A stretch of 64,000 bases of DNA from contig JAQOSZ010000061.1 in the NCBI GenBank assembly GCA_030347455.1, positions 62,001 to 126,000 of the forward strand, written 5' to 3'. Below the pieces are notes generated by a model that did not search any database, was not told the origin of the DNA, and saw nothing but the letters and a program-made list of their open reading frames with translations. Position 1 is the stretch's first letter. Every line of letters begins with the position of its first letter. Shown here piece after piece: positions 1-12,304 of this stretch. Made by a program: the position numbers and the translations under genes. This stretch comes from Kentomonas sorsogonicus. Taxonomy: Eukaryota; Euglenozoa; Kinetoplastea; Trypanosomatida; Trypanosomatidae.

Positions 1-2102
1 CTGCGCCGCTGCCGCTGCCGCTGCCGCGGGCCGCACCGCTCCTCCTTGTGTGAGTATCGCTGCTGCTGCTGATGCTGTTGTTGCTGCTGTTGTTCTTGTG
101 CGGCGGCGACGTGTTGGCGCGTCGGTCGAGATCGGCGATCGTCTCGTAGATCTGATTCGCCATCAGACGGAGCTTGAGCAGTGCCTCGGCCCTCTTTTGC
201 TGCTTTTCCTTCTCCTTTTCCTTCTCCTTTTCTCCTTCTTCACTTCTATTAGCATTGCTTTCATCATCGTCACTTATCCTCCCTGTTGTTGGCGATAATT
301 GCTGCGCTCCTCCCCGGGGTAGGGCCGTCGGCGGGCGGCGGGGGCGGCGGCATCCTTTCCCTCCATGGTGCCTCTACTAGTATTAGTACTCCTGCTACTG
401 CTGCTGCTCCCGCTGCTGCTGTTGCTTCGCACCGCCACCACCACCGGCCACCCGTCGCGCTCGCTCAGAGAAGATCATCGTGTCGTCCGCCTCCACCGAC
501 CCCGCCGACTCTTCCTCCTCCTTCTCCTCTTCTGCCTCGCCGCTGTGAGGGGCTGCTGCTGTCTCTTCCTCTGCGGCGCCGCGTGAGGGCGGGGGCGGCG
601 GGGGCGGCGCGGGAGAACGAAGGGGGAGGGAGGGGGCGGGAGCTGTCGGGGGGAGAGGCGAGCGACCTGCCCGCTCCCCGCTGCCTCGTGCTGTTGCCGC
701 TGCTGCGAGTCGGGGGACGCCGTGGCGACGACGACGTCCGTGGCGCTGTCTGCCGGCGTGGGGGAGGGCGGGGAGAGACCCCCGTAGCGCCGCCTCCCTC
801 CGTCTGGGTGCCCCCTTTCCTCTTGCTTTCTATTCTCCCTCCGCCACCGCGGCGGGGGGCTCTCCACCGCGCCCGAGTCGCCGCCGCCCGTCGTAGGAGC
901 TGAGGGGCGGCGGCAGCAGCGGGGAGGCGCCGTCGCCGCGCCCGGGGCTGAGCCTGCGCGGCTGCGACGGAGAGCGCGCGCCGCCTCCCTCCGCTTCTGC
1001 TGCCGTCGCTGGCCTCGAAATCAATCGGCAGAGGGGGGCTGCCTCGCGCGCGGCCAGCGGCGGACGGGCTCCTCGGCTGCCCCGGCCGTCGACGCCGACC
1101 ACCACCCGTACCGGGAGAGTGCCCTCCGACGCCGCCCCACTCCTCTCTGCGCGGGTGGTGCGCCGCCTCCCCCGTTTCGGGCCGCCGCCGTTCTCTCGTC
1201 CAGCCGCCGCTGCAGTGTGGCGCACTGCAGACACAGACGCTCCACCTCCTGCTCGCGCTGACGCAGGGCGGCGGCGAGCTCGCTGGCGCTGCGGCCGTCG
1301 CGAGGGGACACCGCGGCGCGCCCGACGACCCTGCCGCCGTTGCTGCTGGCGCTGCGACCACCACCACCACCACCGCCACCCTTCGCCGCCTCCTTCTCCT
1401 CGGCGGTGGCGGCGTTGCGACGGGGGTGGTGGTGTGCAGCGGACGACGGCTGGCTCCGCGCCCGCGACTGAGGACGCCCGTCGCGGCCGCTGGCTCGGTG
1501 CGGCGGTGTAGTCCGCCACCACTGCCGCTGACGAAGACGACGCGGCAGCAGCCGTTTCCCCATGCGGGCCGTTGCTGCTGCCGCTGTGTTGCAGCCGCAT
1601 TCCCTCGCGCATCTTACGCTCCAGCACCCGCGCCTGCGGCATAAAGTAGTCGAAGTAGGTCGACTGCAGCAGCCGCCGGCAGCGCCCTTCGTGCTCCTCC
1701 AGGTGGCGCAGGGCCAGGCGGACGGCGCCGCTCGCTGACGCCGACGGCGGCCCCGCCGCAACGCCGCGCCGCTCCGAGCTGCCCTCGCCGTGCGCAGGCC
1801 CCAGCAGCGGCGCTGTCGCTGCCGCTGGGCCGTTTTTGTTCACCTCTTCCTCCTCCTCCTCCTCCTGCTGCTGCTGCTCCGCCGCCGTCGCCGCCATCAC
1901 GCGCGCAAGTCTCTCGACACACTCGAACTCACCGTCGAGCTGTGCCTGCAGCCGCCTTTCGCGCGCCTCCGCCGCCTCCAGTCGCCGCCGCAGCCCCTCC
2001 GCCGCCGCCCGCTCCCGCTCCAGCGCGCGCGCCAGCTCTGCCGCCGCCGCGGGGGTGGCAGCCTCCTCGCCGCTCATTCTCTGCCGCCGCCGCCGCCCCA
2101 AT

Positions 2103-2135
<33 letters not shown>

Positions 2136-3722
2136 GGTGGTAGTGTCATTAGCATCAGTGTCAGCACTCGCCGCAGCAGCGGCGGCAGCTTCAGTGGCCG
2201 CAGTGCCCTTCGCACCCTTTGCGTGAGCCTCCAGCGCGGCGACGGCCCGCAGCAAGGAGAGACGGTACAGACCCAGCACGTACGGCAGCACCTCCCGCGT
2301 TGCCGCTGTCGCCGCCGCTTCCGTTCGTATCGGTCTTCCTCTTCTTCTTCTTCATCTTCTTCTTCTTGCGGCGGTGGCGGCAAAAATGACACGTCCCGGG
2401 GAGGATCGCCACTGCGTTCCTCAACACGCAAACCACCACCACCACCACCACCACTGCCACTCTCGCTGTCATCGCTGCTTCCGCTCGACGCCTCACCGCC
2501 ACTGCTGCCGACGAAGGAGCAGTAGAAGTAGTCACCTCCCTCTCTGTTGTTGCTGCTGTCACTACCGCTTTTATTGTCTCTCTTTATGCTACTAACCATA
2601 ACGGCGTTAGCGTTAGTGTCGTCCTCCTCCTCCTCGTCGGATTGGCGATGGTGGTGATAGTGATAGTGGTGACAGTGTTGGTGGTGGTGGTGGCGGTGGC
2701 CGCCGCCGGAGCCGCGCGGGGTGACGTCACTGCCGTTCCGCCGTATCACGTCGTCGCTGTCCCTCTCCTCTGCGTCCTCGTCGAAGGGCAGCGGGGGGCG
2801 GAGCGAGTGCCCTGTACGCGTCTCTCGCCCTTCGTCCCTGATGCCTCTCCCTCCGTTTCTCTCCCTTGTCTGTTTCCCTCCGTCTGTCGGTGGCGGAGAA
2901 AGAAGCACGCGGGCGCCGCTCAGCGGGAGGCCCTCGCGGCCGCTCCCACCAGCATCCCTGTGAGAAACACCGCCGCCTTCTCTGCGTCCTTGTCGTTTCG
3001 CGCGTTTGCCGGCTGTGGCGTATTGTTGTTACTATTGTTAGGGACGGCGATACCCGCGTAGAGTGCCTCCGCCTCGGCGATGGTGCGACGCAGCATGCTG
3101 GCCAGCTCCCGCAGCGAGACCTGCGTGCCGCCGCCACACAGCGCATCCCCATCGCTCCTCCCCTCCCCCGGCTTCACCTCCTCCTCCTTTGCCTCGCCGT
3201 CGTCACGCGCGGGGGTGAGCAAAATGCGAGAGGTCGCAGGGGGCTGTTGCCACTGCTGCCGCCGTCACTGCTTTCACCGCGTCCGCACCCTCTCTTCTCT
3301 CCTCCCCCTCCTCCCTCTTCTCCTCTGCAGCGTGCTTCGGAGGGGGAGAGAGCACGATGCGTGAGGGCGTGGTGATACCCAGCACTCTGATGGGAAGGCT
3401 TCCACTCCTGTTGTTGCTGTCGTCGGTACTCTTATTACTCTTAATATTATTATTATTGTTATGGACATCGCCGGCGCCGAGGCGGCTGGCCTCGTTTCCT
3501 CTGTCGCCGCGGTGAGGGGTGCGATCTGCTGTCCCGCTGACGTCTGTGCTGTACGAGGTAAGAGTGGTGACGCCCGTTTTCGTCTTCGCACCCCCCGTTG
3601 CTGCTGCTGCTACAGCTTCTTTGGGAATGCCAAAACTAACATCACCCCCTCTACTCTTCTTGCCTCTTGCATGGCGGCCCCGGACGTTGGGTGGTGGCCG
3701 GCGCTGCTGTCTGAGGATTCAT
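1..3722 (-). CDS. Large low-complexity coiled-coil protein (3' end outside window)
   Basis: I do not recognise the family. The ATG at 3722 (reads MNPQTAAPA) follows a coding-strand polypyrimidine tract at about 3863-3912. Protein-like segments in order are a Ser/Thr/Asn-rich N-terminus (3300-3660); a helical stretch with SLRELASMLRRTIAEAEALY near 3060-3120; an acidic Ser/Gly region (2340-2640); a hydrophobic helix, VLPYVLGLYRLSLLRAVAAL, near 2220-2290; a strong heptad-like coiled coil starting ELARALERERAAAEGLRRRL near 1970-2070; a charged helix around YFDYFMPQARVLERKMREGM near 1590-1660; and a lysine/glutamate helix near 110-240. Reading stays open to base 1, so the C-terminus is missing. 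At least seven frame changes occur, mostly in triplet-repeat or homopolymer DNA. A structural or cytoskeletal role is possible, but that is inference only. Confidence 0.6.
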
Positions 3723-4824
3723 CAGCGAGATACAACTGGAGTGTAGAGGTGCCAGATAATATTTCTTTTCCTTTAAAAAGTAATAATGCCAAGAATAATA
3801 ATACGAGTACAACGCAGTTTTTATTTGTGCGCCGTCGCTCTGCACGTGTGTGTATGTACACGGAGAACCAAGAGAGGAAGAGTGAGAAGGATCGAGACTG
3901 AGAGAAAGAGAAGGATCGATACTGAATAAGACAATAAAAAATAATATAAATGATACAGGAATTATGTTGATAGAAAATGATAATGATGAGTGTTTACATG
4001 CTACATTTTTTTTTTTTAATGCAGTTCCTTTTTTTTCTTCCTTCCCTCGTCTTGGCTTTCCTGTGACGTTTTCAAGGCTGAAAGAAATATAAAGCACCTG
4101 AACAAAGGAAAGCTTCTGGGGAAAGGGGAAAAAGTTCAGTAGAGCGGAATGCTGAAGGTGAGAGAGGGAGAGAGAGAGAAAAAAATGAAGAGAGTGATGA
4201 CATGCCGGCACAGCTGACAACACGTACATGCGCTCGCCGCGCAGATGGAGGAGCGCACTCATTTGAGGTGCTATATATATATATGTTGGTAAAGCCTATG
4301 TAGGAAGAGGAAGAACACAGCACAGCAAACTGGCGGTAAATCACAAATACCATCATACAAGTATCTCCAAAGGCGTCACAAAAATCAGTCTTTGCAACTA
4401 TCAGCGTCTATTCAGACTTTTGTGAAATCATAGATTATTATTATTATTTTTTTTTGCTTGTGTAAAGAGAGTTGCGGTGATATACAAGATGAGAGGGAGA
4501 GATAAATAGAGAAATAGAGAAAGAGAGAGAGAGAAAGAGAGAAACCGAAGGGGACGAGGGAAATAAAAGAGGAACGATGAGAGGGATTTCCGGCACTGTA
4601 ACAAAGTGTTTGAGGAGAAGACCGCTCATTCCGCCACAGCTTTGCATCGATTCTCATCCCTCTTCATCCTCTTTTTGCTCTCCTTCCCTCCTGCTCTCTG
4701 AATGATAATGAAATAAATAAAAATCTGTCTGTGAAAAAAGGATGTGGTAAATAACCACGACGAAAAAAAGAAGAAGAATATCCATTAACTAGTAGAAGAT
4801 TCTTCTCTCTTTTTTTTTTCCCCT
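3723..4824. other. Intergenic region with polypyrimidine tracts
   Basis: AT-rich spacer between the polymerase gene and the coiled-coil gene. On the coding (minus) strand it carries CT-rich tracts at about 3863-3912, 4157-4196 and 4488-4560, which are likely trans-splicing signals for the gene starting at 3722. An 18-base segment (gagaaggatcgaNactga) occurs twice between 3880 and 3926. Short open frames here lack codon bias and are not called. Confidence 0.6.
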
Positions 4825-7800
4825 CTACGAAAAGAAGTAGGGCGAGACCAGGACGGTGTTGAGGTCGAGTGTGCCGCGCGGCGGGGGGTCCGGGAGGGTG
4901 GCGCCGTGCCTGCGCAGGTCGCGGAAGTACATCTCCTCCCACTGCTGCTTGAGCTCCCAGAGCGGGTCGTGCGCCGAGTACAGGTTCACAAACTGCTCCC
5001 GCAGCACCTGCGAGAGCGTCGGGAGGTCCGCGGCGTACGTCCAGTAGCTGTCGTGCACCGCCATCATGCACAGGCCGCGGCCCTGCATCTCCAGCGCCGT
5101 CATCGCCAGGTGGGTCGCGTCGAGCGAGTGGATCAGGTTCGGCGCGATGGCCGAGAGCTGCTTGCGGCTCGCCGGCGCCGCGGCGTCGCCCGGGGCTTTG
5201 GTGAAGCCGTGCGCGGTGAAGAGCGGCGCCTCCTTGCGCACGCGGTACGGCTGCCGCACCACGAGGCCCAGCGGCGTCGTCCAGCACAGCGGCGTGCGCA
5301 GCTCCGCCGGCTGCACCTCCCATATCACGCGCACCACCTCCGCGATCCAGCGGCGGCAGTTCTGCGTCTCGGCAAACGTGACGCCGAGGCTCTCGAGCAC
5401 CTTGTCGCGCAGGTACGCCGCCATCTCCCGCATGTCGGTCGCCGTCCACAGGCCGTGGCTCTTGTTCTGCTTCACCAGCTCGTCGAGGATCTGCTCGCTC
5501 ATGCCGTAGCCCGTGACGCCGTACACCTGCGTCATGATGGGGCGCTTGATCGTCTTGCGTTGATGTGGTCGTGGTCCTGCCCGCGGCCGGTGCCGAGGCA
5601 GCGCCGCGCGACGGGGTGGTCGCGCGCCGCCTCCGCCTCAATGGAGCGCAGCATCTCCTTGAGGATGCCCGTGTAGGCGTCGGCCGGCCGCTCGCTCGGC
5701 ACGAGGTTCACCAGCGCCGCGCCCGCCGCGTCGCGCCCGATGGCCGAGTAGTGCTGCAGGCCGTTGTAGCTCCCGTCCACCGCGACCGGGAGCCGCGACA
5801 AGAAGTGCTCCGGCCCCTGCGAGCACTTGAGGGCGTCGGCGAGCTCCTTGCACGCCATCAGACACTGCAGCGGCTCGCTCGCCTCCTGCCACCACTTGTC
5901 CCCGGACAGCGGGCTCTCCGCGCTCTGCACGACGTCGGCAATGTGCTCGTCGACGTAGTGCACGCGCTCGTCGAAGGACAGCTTGTTGGCGCCCATCTTG
6001 TTGGCGAGATGCACCTTGAGCCAGTAGAGCCCGACGGCCCCCAGCGGCTTCGGCTCCGCGTACTCGAGGAGGACCGCGGAAGGGGTCGCTGCCGGTGTGG
6101 TTGAGGCGCCCGGGCAGAGGGTACATGCGGCCGCGGAAGTCCATGCTGTTGGGGAAGTAGATGTGCGAGAAGTCCAGGATGGAGCGCGCCTGCCGCAGCG
6201 CCTGCAGGTAGTGGATGCGGCTGCTGCGCAGCTCGCTCAGCTCCTTCCAGTCGCTCTCCATCTGCCGGTCGTACCGCGCGCGCTCAATCAGGTTGAACAC
6301 CAGTCTGTCCCCGTCGTCGTCCTCGTCGTCGTAGCCGTCGCCGTCGGCGCTGGGAAACCGGATGTCGCCGCGGCGGAGGTTGGTGTAGTGCAGCGGGTAG
6401 AACCCGGGGCGGATCTTCCCGAAGCCGAAGCCCTCGCGCACGATGGCCTCCTGCACGTGCAGCATGTAGCGGTTGATGCGCCACGGCACGCGCGAGATGG
6501 CGTCGAGCGCCCGCATCATCGGCGCCTGCGACACGATCATCGCCTGGTTCGCGGACCCCTTCACCGCCACCGACGGCAGCACGTTGTAGACGCTCTTCTC
6601 CTTGGTGTCCGCCTCCCCGAGCCACGAGCGGTACGAGAGCTGCGGCGGGAAGGCGATGCGCAGGTCGCGCACGTGCGTCGCCTCCACCTCCGTCAGGCCC
6701 ACCACCGCCAGCTCCGGCCGGCCCGTCACGCTAGCGAAGCGCTGCAGCACGGCCGGGCGCGCGTCGCCGCCGCCGCCGCCGATGTGGCTGCCGCTGTGGT
6801 TGTCTGTGGCAGCCGCGCCGTCTGACTGGAGGGCGAGGTACACGAGCTGTATCGCGAGAAACGCGACGGCGCGGGTAGAGAGGGGCTGGATGGCGAACTG
6901 CTTTCTCAAAGTAGTCGAGGGTCTTGACCATGTTGAGCGACTGCTTGACGCGCACCGTCTGGCGGTCGGTGGTGCTCATCCGCTTAAAGACGCGCTGGAA
7001 GCGGAAGTGGAAGCGCATGTCCTCGGTGAGCTTCACCAGCAGCGGCAGCATCCCACACGAGCGCGTGCAGCGCGACACGGTCGCCGTCACCTCCTTGAGA
7101 ATCACCGCAACGCGGTCGTGGTGTTGCGCGACGCCCACCTGCTCGTGGAAGGCGCCCTGCATCTGCGTCAGCACCCCCGCGAAGAACTCGGGCCGCACGG
7201 TGCTGCTGCTGCCGCCGCCGCCGCTCCTTCTTCCGCTCACCGCCGCTGTCGCCGCGCCGCCGCGTGCCATGACGTAGGTGGTGAGTGCCTCGAGCGAGGC
7301 GGCGGCGCGCTCGGCGTCCTTGAAGTGTCTCAGCAGCGCCTCCTTGATGCTGGCGCGCGTCGACACTGGCACGTCGGTGGGCGTGACGGCGCCGTCGCCG
7401 TAGATCTTCTGGAGCAGCGCGAAGCTGGCGACGCCGCTGAGAATGACGTCAAAGCAGTAGCGTGGCACGTCAGCGAGCTTCGGGACGTCGGTGCGGACGA
7501 TGCGCTCCCAGTTGTCGAACATGCGGGCGAGGTCGTGCACCCAGCTCGGCGCAGCGGCCGTGTTCCAGTCCGCGACGTGCAGCGACCCCTCACCCAGCGC
7601 GTGCGCCGCCGCCACCAGCGTCGCCGCCGTGTCTTGCCCCCACTGCAGCCGCTTCTCCCCGTAGCACTGCTGGCGCTGCTCCACCTCCTCTGCCACGTCG
7701 TCCAGCAGCAGCATCAGCTCCGCCTGCGTGCCGCGGTCGCTGCTCTCGACAATGAGCGGACGCACGAGTTCCAGCTCAATCAGGCGGCCGTTGACGTCCG

Positions 7801-9432
7801 CGCGCGTGAGCAGATTCAGTGAGCTGCCGTAGCGCACGTGCGACACCAGGAACGCCGCGAACGGGCTCAGCACCTCCGGCCCCGACAACTCCGCCACCAA
7901 CTCGTCCGCCTCCTGCCTTGTAGGGGCGGTAGACGCCGCCGACAGCCTGCTTGGCCAGCATCTCGTAGTTCTGCTGAAAGGGCCGCGAGAGCTTGCGCAG
8001 CACGCGCGCCGCCTCGCCGGCGTTGCGGCGCACCATGAGTGTCTTTTGGGTGTTGGCCATCACCTCAAAATGCAGGTGGCGGTCGCAGGCCATCTCAATG
8101 TGCGATGCCTCCAGCGCCTGATCTGTCCAGGCGGTGCGTCGCCCACTTGTGCGGACATCTGGCCCGAAGACGTCGCCGAGTACACGACGAGTGGTGCTGA
8201 GGTCGCGGTTTTCGCCGTGCGCGTCGCGGTCGGCACTTTCGATGAGGCGCATCACAACCTCGCCCTTGCTCGTTCCGCGAACGCGGCGGGTTCGGGCGAA
8301 ACTACGCAGGACACTCGTCTTGCAGTAGTAGAGATCGTCGCAGAGCATATCGGTAAAGGCTAAAATTGCAGCACGCTCCGGATCGTTTTTCTTGCTTCCG
8401 CCTTCTCCGCTTCCGTCAGCATCAGAGCTGATGATTTCGTCCTCCTGCTCTAGGCTCGGAGTGAAAGGATCCAGCACGAAACTTTCGTCATCGTCCCCGT
8501 CCTCCGAAGCCCCAGCGAATGCCCTCTTGGAGTTTTTAGTGCCCGCTCCGCTGTTGTATTCACTGGTGTCTCTATCCGGAACCGAACGCGAGTATTCATT
8601 TCGGAGGTCGCCTTCGCCTGTGGCACTTTCATTGTTTGTTTCTTCAACATCGGGTACAGAATTCTCGGCACCGTAGTCAAAATCAAAATTATCATCGCCT
8701 CCATTTGCCGCCGTATCGTTGTATCCATGCGGACACCAGCGTCTTTTAATGTTTCGTCGTCCCCAAACAAATCCTCATAGTTGGCAACTCCTTCGGATAT
8801 AGTAATGCCATCAAACTTATTCGCGCCGACATGGTTATCTGTCTGACTGCCGGACTGTCCAGCGGCGTTTTCCGCAGATTCTGGTACGGGTGTGCGCTTT
8901 GATTTTTTTGTTCTTCCCATGATATTGCTCTTGTCTTCACTACTATTGGTCAAATCTCCTTCCGAATTATTATCATTTTTATTATCAAATGAAGCAGCTT
9001 TTATTGATTTTTTAGATATCGCATTTTTCTGCTTCTTCGCGGCTGCTGTCTTCTTGTCCTGACCTTTCTTCTTGGTGGACTTTCCGAAGAAGAGGTAGAT
9101 GGAGAAGAGTTCGCAACTTTGGAATCACTAGTCGAAGTGGCGAGTGATGCTGACGCCCCTGCCTGCAAACCAATGGAAGTAGAAAAACCACGTGTGCAGA
9201 CACCCTGATAATCTGTCACGGAAACGCCCCGTAGTCTCCTCCAGCACGGAAACGAGTGTAGGCATCTTCTTTGTGCGGCTTGACCGGGCCCATGCACTGA
9301 TGCGGACGCAGCTGCTCTTGTCGAAAATTTTCTGAAGCGGCTACACGCGCATGAAGCACTATTTTGTGATGATAACTTGTTTTGAGCGGATGACACCAAA
9401 GAGAGTGTAAGACCTCCCCTTGCGCGCATCAT
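4825..9432 (-). CDS. POLRMT: Mitochondrial DNA-dependent RNA polymerase, T7-like single subunit
   Basis: Nuclear-encoded polymerase that transcribes mitochondrial (kinetoplast) DNA. The family signatures are clear: DFRGRMYPLPGRLNHTGSD (near 6095-6150); motif A with the catalytic Asp in PVAVDGSYNGLQHYSA (near 5740-5790); motif B, KTIKRPIMTQVYGVTGYG (5505-5560); motif C with its catalytic Asp in MMAVHDSYW (5040-5068); and a C-terminus ending in FFS just before the stop. The ATG at 9432 (MMRARGG...) opens an Arg/Ser-rich, probably mitochondrial, presequence. A long Lys- then Asp/Glu-rich extension (about 8450-9100) precedes the first conserved core. Total length is about 1530 codons. The frame changes six times, near 5.55, 6.08, 6.87, 7.91, 8.73 and 9.09 kb. 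The first two are single-base changes, for example aacgcaag where aaccgcaag restores N-R-K. Loss of an essential single-copy polymerase is unlikely, so assembly indels are the preferred explanation. Confidence 0.93.
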
Positions 9433-11008
9433 TTTCAATATTCAAGTTTAGGAAGACAATAATACAAAATAAGATAATAATAAACTTTGTGACTGTGAAT
9501 AATAATAATAAAAGCAGGAAATATGATAAAAACAAAGTCGGAGGAGGGGGGCGGGGAGGGGGATAACAGGTAGCAGTAGGACAATAATATATATATATAA
9601 AATTATTTGTAGGTGAAATAATTAAAAAAAAAAGCAAAAAAAAAATAGGACGAGAACGAAAGAGCTTTAAAACAACAACAAAAAAAACCAGTTTAATAAA
9701 TAAAGAGCAGTGACAAAAGCAAAATAATTACACGTAGAAAGATAATAATATCCTGAAGTTGAACTCAGATCTGCAAGGAAAAAAAAGTCGAAGCGAACGA
9801 TGAAGGTCAACTCCAGCGCTGCTTTCGTCTCTCCTTGAGAAATTAGGCGTTCAAAAAATATATGAAAGAATTCTTCTCCTCAATTTTTATGCCCTAAATA
9901 CAAGGATTTAAATTGAATAATGATTAGGAGAAAATAAAAATATACGCATCACGTGGTTATTTGTTGTCAAGGAGGATTTAAAAGAAATATAGAGTAGAAT
10001 GTCGTAAAGGTGAAAAGAAGGGAGGAGGGGGTAGTATGAAAAGAGTTTTGTGTTACAATGTGGATGGCATTTTATTTCCACTGTACACAATGTAACACAC
10101 GTGATTATTTGTTCATTTTTTTTATTCACTACCTTTTTTTTTCAGATCAATTACAGTTTCAATATCGCCTTCAATTAAACTCAAGTTTTAAAATTCAGCG
10201 CATCTCACACTGCTTTACATATATATAAAAATCATTCCAGTCGTCGTATTAGTTATGCTTTTTTTTTTTTTTTTTTTTTAGTCTTGAACTTTTTTTTTTT
10301 TCTTCTCTGCGATATACCACTGGAACGTGCGGTTGACATTGACGTTGTGCCACTTCATATGACAAGCCATACAGTAACTTTGCATGAGAATTAAAAAAAA
10401 AAAAAAAAAGAAAACGCTGCCGTCAACAGTTCTTTAATTTTTTTTTCTTCTTGTACTCCCGTTTCTTTTCTTTTTAAAACCTAAATCATGTAGAGCAAAT
10501 CTCGCACTGGGTAGAACACCCCATAATCTAATACTGTACTATCACATAGCAACACTGAGAGTAATAAATGTGTGCTCAACGAGGAAATAGGTTTGGCTAG
10601 TTCGGAATCTCAAGTTAGAGTACGTAGTTGAGATTTGCACTTTCCATTTTTTTTATTTCTTCCTCCGCGTCCATTCTGGAACACACACGACTTCTAGCGC
10701 CTGGGGAAAATATTTTGGTTTTCGCATTTCAATAGTACCCCGCATCTTGGAGCGGTGAGCAGCACTTAGGGGGGGGGGGAAAGAAAAAGAATAGAAAATC
10801 TTCCAACTTCACTGCCATGACACACAAATATGCAGCAGATGCAACACGAAAACAACAACAAAAAAAGATCAACAACATATTATGCGAATCATCGCGAAAA
10901 ACATAGGGAGTGCTAGCAGATGCATATTGTTTTTCTTCACGGCATAAGTAGCGCTATCACTGAAATAAAAAAAAAAAGAATAGAAATAATTTAGTAGCTT
11001 ACGAAAAA
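9433..11008. other. Long AT-rich intergenic region, no gene seen
   Basis: About 1.6 kb with many A and T homopolymers (for example T runs near 10258-10280 and A runs near 10392-10408). A purine-rich + strand segment at 9537-9562 is the best polypyrimidine tract for the polymerase gene. The segment 10500-10760 is less AT-rich, but I found neither a tRNA-like box A/box B pair nor a convincing reading frame in it. Confidence 0.5.
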
Positions 11009-12055
11009 TTAAACCTTTTCGGCTCCAGTCTTTTGTGGAGGCGGCCTCGTCAAAATAGCAGTCAGTTGAGCGTACGCAATACGGCCGTCCTTGTCAGCCA
11101 CGGCACCGTCGAGCAGCTGTCCAGCCTGCTCTTCGCCAAGAACCCTCTTAGCCATCGCACGCAAGTCATCCAGCTTGACTTTTCTGGTCCTTTCAGGGTC
11201 CATGTCAACACAGAGCTGCCCCATCAGTGTGAAAAGCTGTCCTTGCAGCATCATGCGTCGCAAGTCCATTGCTTTGAAGACGTCACTATCGGCGACATCT
11301 GGAAAAGCCCGTGCAAAATCTTCGGCGTACACTGAGAGCAGCTCTTCCGGCAGCAGATCAGACCCTCGAGGGACACGAACATCTCCCAGAAGCGCGTGAA
11401 TAAACAGAAGTAAGCACTCACGACGGTCCTCGTCCATTTCGCGCATGTACAAAATTCCGCTATTCTCGAAAAAATGAAATAGCTGGCTTGGTGTAATTGA
11501 CTCCAGCACCACTAACAAGTGGCGACGCAACTGTGGGCGTTGAGCGACAACAGGCAGACACAGAGCAGTATATACGACATCAAACTGCTCCCCAGGCCTC
11601 CGATTTGTTTGATGCATGAAAGTGTCAACTACAGTATACAGCACGTCACGACTGCTGCGGTCAATGGGGCCGTTACCGGAATTTAGGTCGGCTGTGGAGC
11701 TTGCACCGGCGCCGCCCACGCTACCGCCAACTGTTCCGCAGATATCCAGAATAGCGAGACACGAGGACACCAACCGCTCGCTCAAAGACGATAGCTGTTG
11801 GTCCACTTGCTTATTCGAAAATGGGTTGGCAACCGAAGACGCGTTAGAGTTTTCTTCGGCAACCGATTGTTCCGCTTTTGCCGCGAAAGACGCGAAGGGA
11901 TTCCAAATATTACGACGAACAGTGCAGAGTGCCGCCGGCGTTGATGGCACAACGGGGATGCGATTGACGCGAAACTTTTGCGTAGCAGCGAGGTACGGAA
12001 CAGCCCTCGTTCGGCTGGGCAGTGCGCAGCGGAAGGACACAATAGATCCTTTCAT
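11009..12055 (-). CDS. Hypothetical mitochondrial protein with EF-hand-like C-terminus
   Basis: Intact frame of 348 codons. The start at 12055 is chosen because the coding strand reads a polypyrimidine tract, then ccag, then cttatcac, then ATG; an upstream in-frame TTG lies inside the tract itself. The N-terminus (MKGSIVSFRCALPSRTRAVP...) is basic, Ser-rich and free of acidic residues for about 50 residues, as in a mitochondrial presequence. The middle is helical (around VVAQRPQLRRHLLVVLESIT). The last 70 residues contain two helix-loop-helix segments with acidic loops (VDMDPERTRKVKLDDL and GAVADKDGRIAYAQL) resembling degenerate EF-hands. Calcium binding is unproven. GC content is visibly lower than in the downstream half of the polymerase gene and in the next gene upstream. 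Function unknown. Confidence 0.8.
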   Translation of the reverse strand: MKGSIVSFRCALPSRTRAVPYLAATQKFRVNRIPVVPSTPAALCTVRRNIWNPFASFAAKAEQSVAEENSNASSVANPFSNKQVDQQLSSLSERLVSSCLAILDICGTVGGSVGGAGASSTADLNSGNGPIDRSSRDVLYTVVDTFMHQTNRRPGEQFDVVYTALCLPVVAQRPQLRRHLLVVLESITPSQLFHFFENSGILYMREMDEDRRECLLLFIHALLGDVRVPRGSDLLPEELLSVYAEDFARAFPDVADSDVFKAMDLRRMMLQGQLFTLMGQLCVDMDPERTRKVKLDDLRAMAKRVLGEEQAGQLLDGAVADKDGRIAYAQLTAILTRPPPQKTGAEKV

Positions 12056-12062
12056 GTGATAA

Positions 12063-12096
12063 GCTGGAGAAGAAGATAGAAACAAAAAGTTAAGTT
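12063..12096 (-). promoter_or_regulatory. Trans-splice acceptor and polypyrimidine tract
   Basis: On the minus strand this reads tttttgtttctatcttcttctccag followed by an 8-base leader and the ATG at 12055. The acceptor AG is at 12065-12064. It decides the start codon of the mitochondrial hypothetical gene. The arrangement matches known trypanosomatid spliced-leader addition sites; use of this AG is inferred. Confidence 0.65.
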
Positions 12097-12304
12097 AATA
12101 ATCAGCAGAAAAAAAAATATAATTAGTTGATCAAGAAGCAGAAATCGATGATATGAAGTATTATTTTAGAAAGTTGTCTAAGCTAGTAACGTGACAAGAA
12201 AAAAAAACAAGTGGAAATGTTGCAGAGATAGGATATGACTTCGGTAAATATACACTTTATTACAAAAAAAGAGTTAAATATAATATTGCTGTGCGGTGCT
12301 GTGA

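Noticed and set aside
2103-2131. Tandem triplet run considered as a CRISPR-like or satellite array
   Set aside because: It is a simple AGC repeat inside a coding region, without spacers. No direct-repeat/spacer pattern exists anywhere in the window.
4664-5641. 325-codon minus-strand frame overlapping the polymerase C-terminus
   Set aside because: It is Arg/Ala/Pro-rich shadow. The overlapping frame ending at 4825 carries motifs B and C of the polymerase.
10258-10408. Long T and A homopolymers considered as poly(A) tails of retroposed elements
   Set aside because: No adjacent target-site duplication, reverse-transcriptase or SINE-like body was seen. Such runs are common in all spacers here.
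10500-10760. Possible tRNA or snoRNA gene
   Set aside because: A gttcgg-containing stretch near box B consensus was noticed, but there is no matching box A or cloverleaf.
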